From Begonia masoniana (lineage: Eukaryota > Streptophyta > Magnoliopsida > Cucurbitales > Begoniaceae), in the NCBI GenBank assembly GCA_022432975.1, contig CM039516.1:30272051-30336050 (forward strand): DNA of 64,000 nucleotides. Reading direction: 5' to 3'. Both the position numbers and the translations under genes were made by a program. Shown here in pieces: positions 1-10,821 of this stretch; position 1 is the first letter of the stretch, and each line of letters starts with the position of its first letter. Below the pieces are notes generated by a model. That model did not search any database. It was not told the origin of the DNA and was given only the letters and a program-made list of their open reading frames with translations.

Positions 1-215
1 CTAATATCCACTCAAGTCGGAGAAACGGTGCCAATGTGTGGCCGCATGGAGTTGAGAACCCATGTCAATAACATGGTATTTTCAGCTTCCCAAGTATCAA
101 CGGTGGGATCACCAGAATTTGGAGCCTTGATTGTTCCGCGAATACATTTGGAGAGAATCTAGCCTCGTAGTGCTCATTAGAATATAAACCCTTGTTTATT
201 CAATAAAAATCTGTA
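1..215 (-). pseudogene. Ty1-copia gag (UBN2-type) fragment, cut by window edge
   Basis: Read on the minus strand, roughly 30-165 translates to a stretch with the spacing W-x2-EN-x3-L-x2-W-x2-NSM-x-P-x-I. That is typical of the gag region of plant copia elements (the W..EN..V..WL.NSM.P.I signature). A stop codon follows soon after and the rest lies outside the window, so this is a decayed piece. It sits upstream of the SAC phosphatase exons, in what would be that gene's intron or truncated flank. The family assignment is from motif memory only. Confidence 0.45.
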
Positions 216-1631
216 GCAAGCTCTCTAACTAATTTGGCCCTCAACCTATCAGACCATTCCAGATAGTTAAAATCCATTTGGTTTCTCAATAGTGATATTT
301 GGAGGGTCGGCTTATCAAGTGTTGGAAGGTTTGGAGGTGGAGATGATAGGGAGTCGTCTGTTGTGTAGCAGCCAGCCTGGGATGAGGTGAAAAATCGAAA
401 ATTAAGACCAAAATAATGGAGAAGAGGAGAAGATGATAAGAAAGAGAAGATGCTGTCAAAAAATTGTTGAAGAAACCAATGGAACCGGAAAGAAATGCCG
501 AAACCAGAGAGAAGGCTCTAATCTGATCTAGGCAGAGACACTGAAGAGAGGTAGTGAAGATGCCGTCGAAGTTGGAGATGTCTGTCGACAGGCTAAAAGA
601 AGAAACTTTCAAAAAAAAAAAAGTGTTACCCATCTACCAAGTTCCGAAAGAGTTGTACAAAAAGATCATTTTTGTATTGGTGTTAGAAATACATGGATAA
701 ATATTACAATTTTGGAAAAAAGAAATGAGTAACGAAAAATATTTCAAAACTAAAGAAATAGAATTAATACATAAAAAAAATTATTTTCTCAAGTATAATA
801 GTAATATTACATTTACAGTCTAATTTTGTATTATATTTTGATGTAACATTTTTGTTTCAATCATTCATTGGTAAAATAATTATAATAGATTATAAATACT
901 TAAAATCGTAGAACGCTTGCACCAACAAATCAATGACATATAAATGTCAAAATTTGGTCTAAAATTAGAATGTAAAATTTGTAACGTTATGTTGGGAATC
1001 TAGAATTCTTATGGATGAATTTGGAGCCAACAAGTAAGCCTTACTATTTTAAGTATTTATCTTCCCATAATTCAAGATTCTGGACTCTCCCACCCAATAC
1101 TTCTTTTCTAACTATTCAACTAACTCCCCTATTCTTCACTGAATCTTTTATCACTAAAACCCAGCTTACAATAACCAACACTGACAGTTGGATAACCAAC
1201 TTTCTCACCCTTGGTAGTTATGACTACTAGTTTGTTCTCCCAATCCTGCAATCCCTCCACCTTTCCTTCTACTATTTGTAAAACGGATTGGAGGATTATC
1301 ACATTACCTTGACTATAAAGGACAACAACTGGAATATTAGCTGGCTATAATTTTTTCCTTAAACAAGACAAAGTTAATGACACGGTAGATAGTAAAGAAA
1401 ACGTTATTACTATTATGGGAAACGTCTTGTTTGGCCTGTCAGCTCATTCCAATTTGTCCCAATAGTTCTTAGGATTAACTCATGCTTTTCGGTTGGATAT
1501 ATCATTGTCTTTTTAGAAATGTTTTCCAGATGAGATAGGTATCATTCTGTAGTGTGAAAATATTGTTTTTATTTTTTTGGCATTTAATGACTGTTTAGAA
1601 TTTTTACTAACTTTTTTTTGTTCATGCGAAG
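216..1631. other. AT-rich stretch upstream of the SAC exons; probably intron with decayed repeats
   Basis: No exon with SAC-family similarity could be read here on the plus strand. The segment 600-1000 is A/T-rich. The segment about 1010-1370 reads openly for a while on the minus strand without a recognisable motif. It may be one long intron carrying old insertions, or the point where the gene was truncated. No convincing RNA gene or promoter is visible. Confidence 0.4.
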
Positions 1632-2639
1632 GATGCAATTGATCTTGTCCATGGGCATTTCATTGTTTCCGTTAGCAGGGATTTGTCATCTCCATCCCAA
1701 AAAGCAGGAGGTCTAGAGGCTGTAGCCGTGAGTACAAACCAACTACAATTTCCACTCTAATAAATTTATGAAATTCCATAATGATTACATTTTAGCTAAT
1801 TATATTTTCAGCTTTTGAAATTTTCCACTGATCTAGATATTTTAAAAGTTAAACTTGAACAATTTGAGTTAATTCTGTTAATTTTTGTGCTGGTATAGCA
1901 TATAAAGAAGTCATATAACCATTCAAGTTTATAAGATAAACCATATTTTTAGCTGTCTACAAATAATCTCATGCTGAAAGTAAACAGACCGTGTGCACCA
2001 CTTTATTGCATTAAGTGGTGATTAAATAATGTTTACTCTTCTCTTTAATGTGTCTGACTTTCAGTTATTAGTATTTTTTTTTCTTTACGTAAGTTAAGTT
2101 TCTTGTTTTTCTTTATTTGTACGATTGAACTCAGGTGGTCTAAATGTAGTGACAAGTTACGGGAAGTATCAGCTATTTGTATATTGTTTTTCCTTCTTCC
2201 GCGTGTGGCCATGCCAAAAGTTGAACATACATGTTTTCCTCCCTTTTTTCCCGGCACTAGATCTAACGCTCTAACCACATTTAGTTTCCGTTGCAGTCAT
2301 TTCCAGTGGCTTTAACACTCGTATTGACTGGATTCTTCTTTGCTACGATGTCACTAAGACAAGGTGAATTTTATTGACCACGATGTTTGCAAGTTGATGC
2401 TTCTTTTCAGATTTCACATATGAAGTTGTTTATGTAGTTGGAAGCTCGGTGAAGTTCTGTTTTTCTAAGCTATTCCTTGTTTGATTTATTTTGTTAGTTA
2501 TTTTTTGTTTGCAGCTCGGGATGATTTTCGTCACTTGTTCTTTTCGGTTATTTGGGCTAGCCTAAGCTTGGTGATAACTTGGTTCGTTAAGGCCAATGGT
2601 CGAATTTTTTGCAATCGACCTTGTTTGTCCAAACCTTGA
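1632..2639 (+). CDS. SAC-domain phosphoinositide phosphatase (SAC6/7/8-like), last three exons
   Basis: Three exons join cleanly: 1632-1727 (preceded by AG, followed by gtgagt), 2298-2363 (after gttgcag, before gtgaat) and 2515-2639 (after tttgcag, ending in TGA). Phases fit (0, then 1). The peptide begins DAIDLVHGHFIVSVSRD and includes GGLEAVA. Two hydrophobic segments follow: SFPVALTLVLTGFFFATMSL and a second starting HLFFSVIWASLSLVI. It ends VKANGRIFCNRP plus a short tail. This matches the C-terminus of plant SAC6/SAC7/SAC8-type phosphoinositide phosphatases. In that family it follows the Sac catalytic domain and anchors the enzyme in endomembranes by two transmembrane helices (family knowledge). 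The catalytic domain lies upstream, outside the window or lost. Whether the locus is intact cannot be judged from here; these exons carry no disabling change. Confidence 0.85.
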
Positions 2640-3337
2640 TCGTGAAACTCGGTCAATTTGTCCCAATGTGTTCTTCATTCTATGGAGATCAAAGCTCATG
2701 CCCGCACTAATGCATTGATTAGTATTTGGTTAGGCAGTCGGCTGTATTGATTTCTTGTTTATATCTTAAAGATGTAGGATCTCATGAAAAAGGCTTCTGC
2801 TGCTTGGTGCTTTCTGTTGGTGTGAGCACTTCCAACTTATTTTCTTTTTGGCAAAGAAATTTGTTTTATTTATCGAGACATGATTGTACAATGCCCCCGC
2901 TTATACTACTTATTTTGTAAGATGTGATTGTGTAACAACCAAGAATGTTTGGACATATATTCAAATGTTTAAGATCTTGTTGAATTAAAACCATTGAATT
3001 CATGTTTACTTAGGATTGTGCAATCAAAATTTGGAAGGAAAGATTAACCAAATCAAAGCTTTTCAGGGAAAAAAGACAACACACTTCAGCTCAAACCTCC
3101 CCCCACTTTCCTAATAAATTGCACTTGCAACAAATCAAGAGACAGCTTCTCTAGCAGATAGATATACGTCCATGTGCGTCCCCATTTTTCTTCCCTTGTT
3201 ACCTTCTGTCTTTGCAGATTCGCTTATGCTTAAATCCATGACAAGTGAGAATGGATTGATGAATAAGAAAGAAAGAAACTATTAATTAAGAGACATACCT
3301 CCTACTACAAATCTAAAAGGCTATGTCCCGACGGGGA
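2640..3337 (+). other. 3' UTR of the SAC gene and intergenic spacer
   Basis: Directly after the stop codon the sequence is T-rich and non-coding to about 2950, plausible as 3' UTR; a precise poly(A) site cannot be fixed. From 2950 to 3337 nothing gene-like is seen. The 577-bp tandem array starts right after it. Confidence 0.5.
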
Positions 3338-6300
3338 AGATTGTTTGGGAAGTTATACGCAACTTCTCACGTAGCCATGCTTGACTAACCACCCACGTAA
3401 TTCACGTAGGGTGTTTATAGCCACATGTTATCTGTTACAACTAAAAGAAGAGAAATAAGGAAAATAAAAAAATTAACACAAATTTAAATTAGGAGTTCCA
3501 AGTGGTATTGCGCCACTAATAAGATATAAAGGGTCATCTAGTCCATTGCTTAGGGTGGGTACCCTCAAAAGAAGAGCGGACGATCGGGTCTCGAAATGCT
3601 CTCGTGACTGGTATCCGAGTTTTAGAATACTCTCGAGATTGGGTGTTCAGAACTTCTGTGTGAGCACCCAAGGCTCAACAAAAAATACTAGGTTTCGTGA
3701 CTTGGCATCCAGAATCACGAAATGGCATCTGCAGGAATGTATTTCACAAATTTTCGAGAGAAATTCTGTATGAATAAAGGGAACCCAATGAACGAACCTT
3801 GGAACGATCTTTGGGCATCTCAATAAGAAATTTGTGGATGAAAGTACCTTAAAACTCCACACACCACCTTGAAGGTAAAAATGAATGAAACATCGTAGAA
3901 CACAAGTATTGAACTGACGGGGAAGATTGTTTGGGAAGTTATACGCAACTTCTCATGTAGCCATGCTTGACTAACCACCCACGTAGTTCTCGTAGGGTGT
4001 TTATAGCCGTACGTTATTTGTTACAACTAAAAGAAGAAAAATAAGAAAATTAACAAAAATTTAAATTAGGAGTTCCAAGTGATATTGTGCCACTAATCAG
4101 CTATAAAGGGCCATCTAGGCCATTGCTTAGGGTGTGTACCCTCAGAAGAAGAGCGGACAATCGGGTCTCGAAATGCTCTCGGGACTGGTATCCGAGTTAT
4201 AGAATACTCTCGAGACTGGGCGTTAAGAACTTCTGTGTGAGCACCCAAGGCTCAACAAAAAATACTAGGTTTCGTGACTTGGCATCCAGAATCACGAAAT
4301 GGCGTCTGCAGGAATGTATTTCACAAATTTTCGAGAGAAATTCTGTATGAATAAAGGGAACCCAATGAACGAACCTTGGAACGATCTTTGGGCATCTCAA
4401 TAAGAAATTTGTGGATGAAAGTACCTTAAAACTCCACACACCACCTTGAAGGTAAAAATGAATGAAACATCGTAGAACACAAGTATTGAACTGACGGGGA
4501 AGATTGTTTGGGAAGTTATACGCAACTTCTCACGTAGCCATGCTTGACTAACCACCCACGTAGTTCTCGTAGGGTGTTTATAGCCGTACGTTATTTGTTA
4601 CAACTAAAAGAAGAAAAATAAGAAAATTAACAAAAATTTAAATTAGGAGTTCCAAGTGATATTGTGCCACTAATCAGCTATAAAGGGCCATCTAGGCCAT
4701 TGCTTAGGGTGTGTACCCTCAGAAGAAGAGCGGACAATCGGGTCTCGAAATGCTCTCGGGACTGGTATCCGAGTTATAGAATACTCTCGAGACTGGGCGT
4801 TAAGAACTTCTGTGTGAGCACCCAAGGCTCAACAAAAAATACTAGGTTTCGTGACTTGGCATCCAGAATCACGAACTGGCGTCTGCAGGAATGTATTTCG
4901 CAAATTTTCGAGAGAAATTCTGTATGAATAAAGGGAACCCAATGAACGAACCTTGGAAACGATCTTTGAGCATCTCACTAAGGAATTTGTAGATGAAAGT
5001 ACCTTAAAACTCCACACACCACCTTAAAGGTAAAAATGAATGAAACATCGTAGAACACAAGTATTAAACTGACGGGGAAGATTGTTTGGGAAGTTATACG
5101 CAACTTCTCACGTAGCCATGCCTGACTAACCACCCACGTAGTTCTCGTAGGGTGTTATAGCCAGTACGTTATCTGTTACAACTAAAAGAAGAAAAATAAG
5201 AAAATTAACAAAAATTTAAATTAGGAGTTCCAAGTGATATTGTGCCACTAATCAGCTATAAAGGGCCATCTAGGCCATTGCTTAGGGTGTGTACCCTCAG
5301 AAGAAGAGCGGACAATCGGGTCTCGAAATGCTCTCGGGACTGGTATCCGAGTTATAGAATACTCTCGAGACTGGGCGTTAAGAACTTCTGTGTGAGCACC
5401 CAAGGCTCAACAAAAAATACTAGGTTTCGTGACTTGGCATCCAGAATCACGAAATGGCGTCTGCAGGAATGTATTTCACAAATTTTCGAGAGAAATTCTG
5501 TATGAATAAAGGGAACCCAATGAACGAACCTTGGAACGATCTTTGGGCATCTCAATAAGAAATTTGTGGATGAAAGTACCTTAAAACTCCACACACCACC
5601 TTGAAGGTAAAAATGAATGAAACATCGTAGAACACAAGTATTGAACTGACGGGGAAGATTGTTTGGGAAGTTATACGCAACTTCTCACGTAGCCATGCTT
5701 GACTAACCACCCACGTAGTTCTCGTAGGGTGTTTATAGCCGTACGTTATTTGTTACAACTAAAAGAAGAAAAATAAGAAAATTAACAAAAATTTAAATTA
5801 GGAGTTCCAAGTGATATTGTGCCACTAATCAGCTATAAAGGGCCATCTAGGCCATTGCTTAGGGTGTGTACCCTCAGAAGAAGAGCGGACAATCGGGTCT
5901 CGAAATGCTCTCGGGACTGGTATCCGAGTTATAGAATACTCTCGAGACTGGGCGTTAAGAACTTCTGTGTGAGCACCCAAGGCTCAACAAAAAATACTAG
6001 GTTTCGTGACTTGGCATCCAGAATCACGAACTGGCGTCTGCGAGAATGTATTTCGCAGATTTTTGAGAGAAATTCTGTATAAATAAAGGGAACCCAAAGA
6101 ATAAACCTTGAAACGATCTTTGAGCATCTCACTAAGGAATTTGTAGATGAAAGTACCTTAAAACTCCACACACCACCTTAAAGGTAAAAATGAATGAAAC
6201 ATCGTAGAACACAAGTATTAAACTGACGGGGAAGATTGTTTGGGAAGTTATACGCAACTTCTCACGTAGCCATGCCTGACTAACCACCCACGTAGTTCGC

Positions 6301-7318
6301 GTAGGGCATTTATAGCCATACGTTATCTGTTACAACTAAAAGAAGAGAAATAAGGAAAATAAGAAAATTAACAGAAATTTAAATTAGGAGTTCCAAGTGG
6401 TATTGTGCCACTAATCAGCTGTAAAGTGCCATCTAGTTCATTGCTTAGAGTTGGTACCCTCAGAATAAGAGCGGACAATCGAGTCTCGAAATGCTCTCGG
6501 GACTGGTATCCGAGTTTTAGAATACTCTCGAGACGGGGCGTTCAGAACTTCTGTGTAAGCACCCAACGCTCAACAAAAAATACTAGGTTTCGTGATTTGG
6601 CATCCAGAGGGAACCCAATAACGAACCTTGGAACGATCTTTGGGCATCTCAATAAGAAATTTGTAGATGAAAGTACCTTAAAACTCCACACACCACCTTA
6701 AAGGTAAAAATGAATGAAACATCGTAGAACACAAGTATTAAACTGACGGGGAAGATTGTTTGGGAAGTTATACGCAACTTCTCACGTAGCCATGCCTGAC
6801 TAACCACCCACGTAGTTCGCGTAGGGTGTTTATAGCCGTACGTTATTTGTTACAACTAAAAGAAGAAAAATAAGAAAATTAACAAAAATTTAAATTAGGA
6901 GTTCCAAGTGATATTGTGCCACTAATCAGCTATAAAGGGCCATCTAGGCCATTGCTTAGGGTGTGTACCCTCAGAAGAAGAGCGGACAATCGGGTCTCGA
7001 AATGCTCTCGGGACTGGTATCCGAGTTTTAGAATACTCTCGAGACGGGGCGTTCAGAACTTCTGTGTAAGCACCCAACGCTCAACAAAAAATACTAGGTT
7101 TCGTGATTTGGCATCCAGAATCACGAAATGGCGTTTGCGGGAATGTATTTTGCAAATTTTTGAGGTAAAATTCTGTAAGAATAAAGGGAACCCAATAAAC
7201 GAACCTTGGAACAATCTTGGGACATCTTAATAAGGAATTGTAGATGAAAGTACCTTAAAACTCCACGCACCACCTTGAAGGTAAAAATGAATGAAACATC
7301 ATAGAACATAAGTATTGA
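3338..7318. repeat. 577-bp tandem array, left part (seven units)
   Basis: Units begin with the motif actgacggggaagattg at 3913, 4490, 5068, 5645, 6222 and 6742, with a slightly diverged first unit from about 3338. Spacing is 577, 578, 577, 577 and 520 bp; the 520-bp unit has lost about 57 bp after 'catccaga'. Units alternate between two subtypes (for example 'aatggcgtctg...ggcatctcaataag' versus 'aactggcgtctg...gagcatctcactaag'). Units 3913+4490 and 5068+5645 therefore form a ~1155-bp dimer repeated twice. Short open frames recur on both strands only because the unit recurs. The origin of the unit was not recognised. Confidence 0.95.
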
Positions 7319-7758
7319 TGTAATACCTGACTTGTACGGATTTGTATATTATATTATATTATGGTATTTTTGTAAATATATCAAATCAGGTCCGTTTCAC
7401 GAAAAGAAAGCGTCATTGCGATCCTAACGAATAGTAAGAATTTTAAGGAATTTACGAGAATTTTCGGAGTTATAACGCTATATTCCGAGTAATTACCTCC
7501 ATTGTAATGTAAATGGCGTTTTAGTAAAAATAGTAAACGAGGTCCGTTTTACGAACGGACAGTTTTACTAAATCTCAAATAATAAGTTAAACCTATTGGT
7601 GAAATAAGGAAATTTGGAGAATCCGAATGGTTAGCCGATTAACGAAATGAAGAACGAAACAAATAGAAAAATTAGAGAAAGGGCAAAATCGTCATTTAAG
7701 CATTTAATTGTTTATCATTTATTTAAGGCAAAAAGCCTTAATCGATTCCATTCTGACT

Positions 7759-8756
7759 GAAAATCGATTTCCATTCTGAAAATCGATTTCCATTCTGAAA
7801 ATCGATTTCCATTCTGAAAATCGATTTCCATTCTGAAAATCGATTTCCATTCTGAAAATCGATTTCCATTCTGAAAATCGATTTCCATTCTGAAAATCGA
7901 TTTCCATTCTGAAAATCGATTTCCATTCTGAAAATCGATTTCCATTCTGAAAATCGATTTCCATTCTGAAAATCGATTTCCATTCTGAAAATCGATTTCC
8001 ATTCTGAAAATCGATTTCCATTCTGAAAATCGATTTCCATTCTGAAAATCGATTTCCATTCTGAAAATCGATTTCCATTCTGAAAATCGATTTCCATTCT
8101 GAAAATCGATTTCCATTCTGAAAATCGATTTCCATTCTGAAAATCGATTTCCATTCTGAAAATCGATTTCCATTCTGAAAATCGATTTCCATTCTGAAAA
8201 TCGATTTCCATTCTGAAAATCGATTTCCATTCTGAAAATCGATTTCCATTCTGAAAATCGATTTCCATTCTGAAAATCGATTTCCATTCTGAAAATCGAT
8301 TTCCATTCTGAAAATCGATTTCCATTCTGAAAATCGATTTCCATTCTGAAAATCGATTTCCATTCTGAAAATCGATTTCCATTCTGAAAATCGATTTCCA
8401 TTCTGAAAATCGATTTCCATTCTGAAAATCGATTTCCATTCTGAAAATCGATTTCCATTCTGAAAATCGATTTCCATTCTGAAAATCGATTTCCATTCTG
8501 AAAATCGATTTCCATTCTGAAAATCGATTTCCATTCTGAAAATCGATTTCCATTCTGAAAATCGATTTCCATTCTGAAAATCGATTTCCATTCTGAAAAT
8601 CGATTTCCATTCTGAAAATCGATTTCCATTCTGAAAATCGATTTCCATTCTGAAAATCGATTTCCATTCTGAAAATCGATTTCCATTCTGAAAATCGATT
8701 TCCATTCTGAAAATCGATTTCCATTCTGAAAATCGATTTCCATTCTGAAAATCGAT
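7759..8756. repeat. 19-bp minisatellite, ~52 identical copies
   Basis: The unit is gaaaatcgatttccattct, repeated head to tail about 52.5 times with no variation that I could see. Each unit holds the palindrome AAATCGATTT. Because 19 is not a multiple of 3 and the unit lacks minus-strand stops, all three minus frames stay open and give a repeating 19-residue peptide. It lies in the solo LTR between an upstream T/A-rich part and a C/T-rich leader-like part. The related LTR at 29328 has no array at the equivalent place. Confidence 0.97.
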
Positions 8757-9538
8757 GAAGAACTCCTCTCGGCTTCTCCCTCTGCCCGCGCGATCCTTCG
8801 ATTTCCGACCTCCGTTCTTCCTCCCGATCGTTCCGTTTCCTTCACGTTTTCTCCTCCGGTCAACGCTCTAGGTATGATTTCATAGTTTTAGAGCGTTAAC
8901 TTTTGAGTTTCGTAGAGTTTATCGTTAGGGTTTTTCGTTAGGTTTTCGTTTAAAAAAGCGATTTAGGATTCGTAATTAATAGGTTTGCCGTAATAAAGGA
9001 TATATTGAACGTTATTGGACGAATTTAAACCGATTTGTGAAAAAGTTAAAAATTAGGGATTTTCGGGTTTTTAAGGAAAAACTCGTAAATTGCGAATTGA
9101 GGTGCCGAGCGTAATTTGCTCGAATAAATAGCTCAATGAATTGGATTAGAACTTTAGAAAGTCTCCTTAGTTAAGATTTTGTAAATTTGGACGATCGATA
9201 GCTTAAACTCGTTTTAACGTCGATATTGTATTTTGCTTCAGACAAACAACGCTCGTGGACGGAGCTTGAGCTACTTTGGACACGAGGTAAGTTCTCGTGA
9301 TTCTTTTCTGGCCGATTGGCCTACACCGTACATCGAAGTCGTTTCGAGGAGTTTGGAGACGCACTAGTTTATATTGCTTTGGTTGGGTAGTTAGGTTTAA
9401 TTGTGTTGTAGATTATGTTTTACACTCTTGATGGTATGTATGTTGAGTGTTTAAATTCTGTTATGAACTGTTCATGCATCACGCGTTTTAAAGAAAGAGC
9501 ATGAAAATGAATTTCCGCACGATGTTTTAAAAATGGCG

Positions 9539-9690
9539 ATGTGGCCTGGAGAGGGGCTTGACCTATTGTGGAGGCACGCAGAGGCTTGTCACAATACCAC
9601 ATCTATTATGTACTCGCAATGTGGCCTGGAGAGGGGCTTGACCTATTGTGGAGGCACGCAGGGGCTTGTCACAATACCACATCTATTGCA
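9539..9690. repeat. 81-bp direct duplication inside the solo LTR
   Basis: The segment beginning atgtggcctggagagggg at 9539 recurs 81 bp later at 9620 with only a few changes. Both copies contain ggcttgtcacaataccac. It is a two-copy tandem duplication. Confidence 0.9.
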
Positions 9691-10387
9691 CTCATATGTA
9701 TGGTCATGCGAGATGAGGCTCAGGCACGGCTGTACGTGTTGTAAGCGTGTACCCCCCTCTTCTAGCTGGAAAGAGTAGTCCGCCTGCTGGATGTGCTCTT
9801 TCCGGTTAGGAGGTTGAGATCTCGGTGACACCCACAGAATAAAGTAAAGAAAATGCTGCATGATTTCTGAACTCACACGCATAGCATATAGTTGCATTTA
9901 TGAGGGCTTGCTGAGATTTTTATCTCATAGTGTATTGTATGGTATAGGTGATTACAAGGATACAGGTGAGGATGAGATTCCTCCTCCTGAGGCTTGAGTC
10001 CAGTTGACGGAGGATGGCTGCGGTGGTGTGCTGGCGCAGTCGAGGCTTACCTGACCGTGGGGACAGTATGTTTAGATTTTGGGGTTTGGGATGTTTTTGG
10101 ATTGATGGTTGTATAGACGTTTTAAGATGTTTGGTTCTGGTAGTTGATAGGTGTATGTTGATGTTTCAAATGTTTTGTTTTAAACTGTTAATTAAACGTT
10201 ATGGAAATGTTTTGAATGGTTTTAGGTTTGGTACGGATATGCTCAGTTTTTAGAGCTATCCACACAGTTGGATTTCGTAAAGTCCGCTGCAAGTTGATTG
10301 AGTCTAGAATACATTTTTGGTTGAGTTTAAGTTATAAGTCGATTATGGTTATTGGTGAGAAAATGGTGAAAAATATGTGAGGTTGCT

Positions 10388-10575
10388 CTCTGGAATCGGA
10401 TTCCAGAGATTTTTATTAACTGTTTTGCTCAATGTAGAGAAGAAGAGAAAGCAGAAGGAGTGGCGAAGGATCGCATGGAAGATCGCTGCAGCAATGCAGC
10501 GACTGATCGCTGCTAGCTGCAGCAATGCAGCGATCAGTCGCTGCAATGCTGCAGCGACTGTTCGCTGCCACTTTG
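10388..10575. repeat. Hairpin cluster near the 3' end of the solo LTR
   Basis: A 10-bp inverted repeat (CTCTGGAATC / GATTCCAGAG, 10388-10408) is followed by overlapping inverted and direct repeats of gatcgctgcagcaatgcag (about 10480-10568). Equivalent positions of related LTRs at 24.8, 25.7 and 32.8 kb carry hairpins of the same kind with different bases. Confidence 0.75.
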
Positions 10576-10821
10576 GTCACGGGCTGGACAGTTTTGCCCT
10601 CCCTTAATTTCTTGTTTTCTTTAATTGATTATATAGTTTTTAATTAATTTATTTAATTTGTTTAAGTTGTTTTAAATGTTTCAAAACATAGATTTTCAAT
10701 TTCGATTTCGATTCTGGTTTCGATTTCGGTTTAGGTTCCGCTTAGAGTTTATTTAAAGTATTTATGGGATAAAAAAAAATAGTACGGTAATTGGGTACAG
10801 TATTAGGATCGTGACAATTGA

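Larger units (their letters stand above)
7319..10816 (+). mobile_element. Solo long LTR (gypsy-like) inserted in the 577-bp array
   Basis: The segment starts TGTAATACC, ends GTGACA, and is flanked on both sides by the same 5 bp, attga (7314-7318 and 10817-10821). To left and right lies the 577-bp array. No gag, pol, primer-binding site or purine tract is present, so this is a solo LTR left by LTR-LTR recombination. The first ~400 bp and the middle closely resemble 29328-30600, the same family. It carries a 19-bp minisatellite (7759-8756), an 81-bp duplication near 9539 and a hairpin cluster near 10388-10575. Length (3.5 kb) fits long-LTR gypsy groups; the exact lineage cannot be told without internal sequence. 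Confidence 0.88.

Noticed and set aside
286..633. 115-codon minus-strand frame near the left edge
   Set aside because: Hydrophobic low-complexity translation without motifs; not continuous with the gag scrap next to it.
4087..7230. Recurring ~80-100-codon frames on both strands of the 577-bp array
   Set aside because: They recur only because the unit recurs, lack motifs, and are broken in diverged units.
7715..8863. 382-codon minus-strand open frame of repeating EIDFQNGNRFSEWKS peptide
   Set aside because: It is a by-product of the 19-bp minisatellite; all three frames are equally open and there is no gene context.
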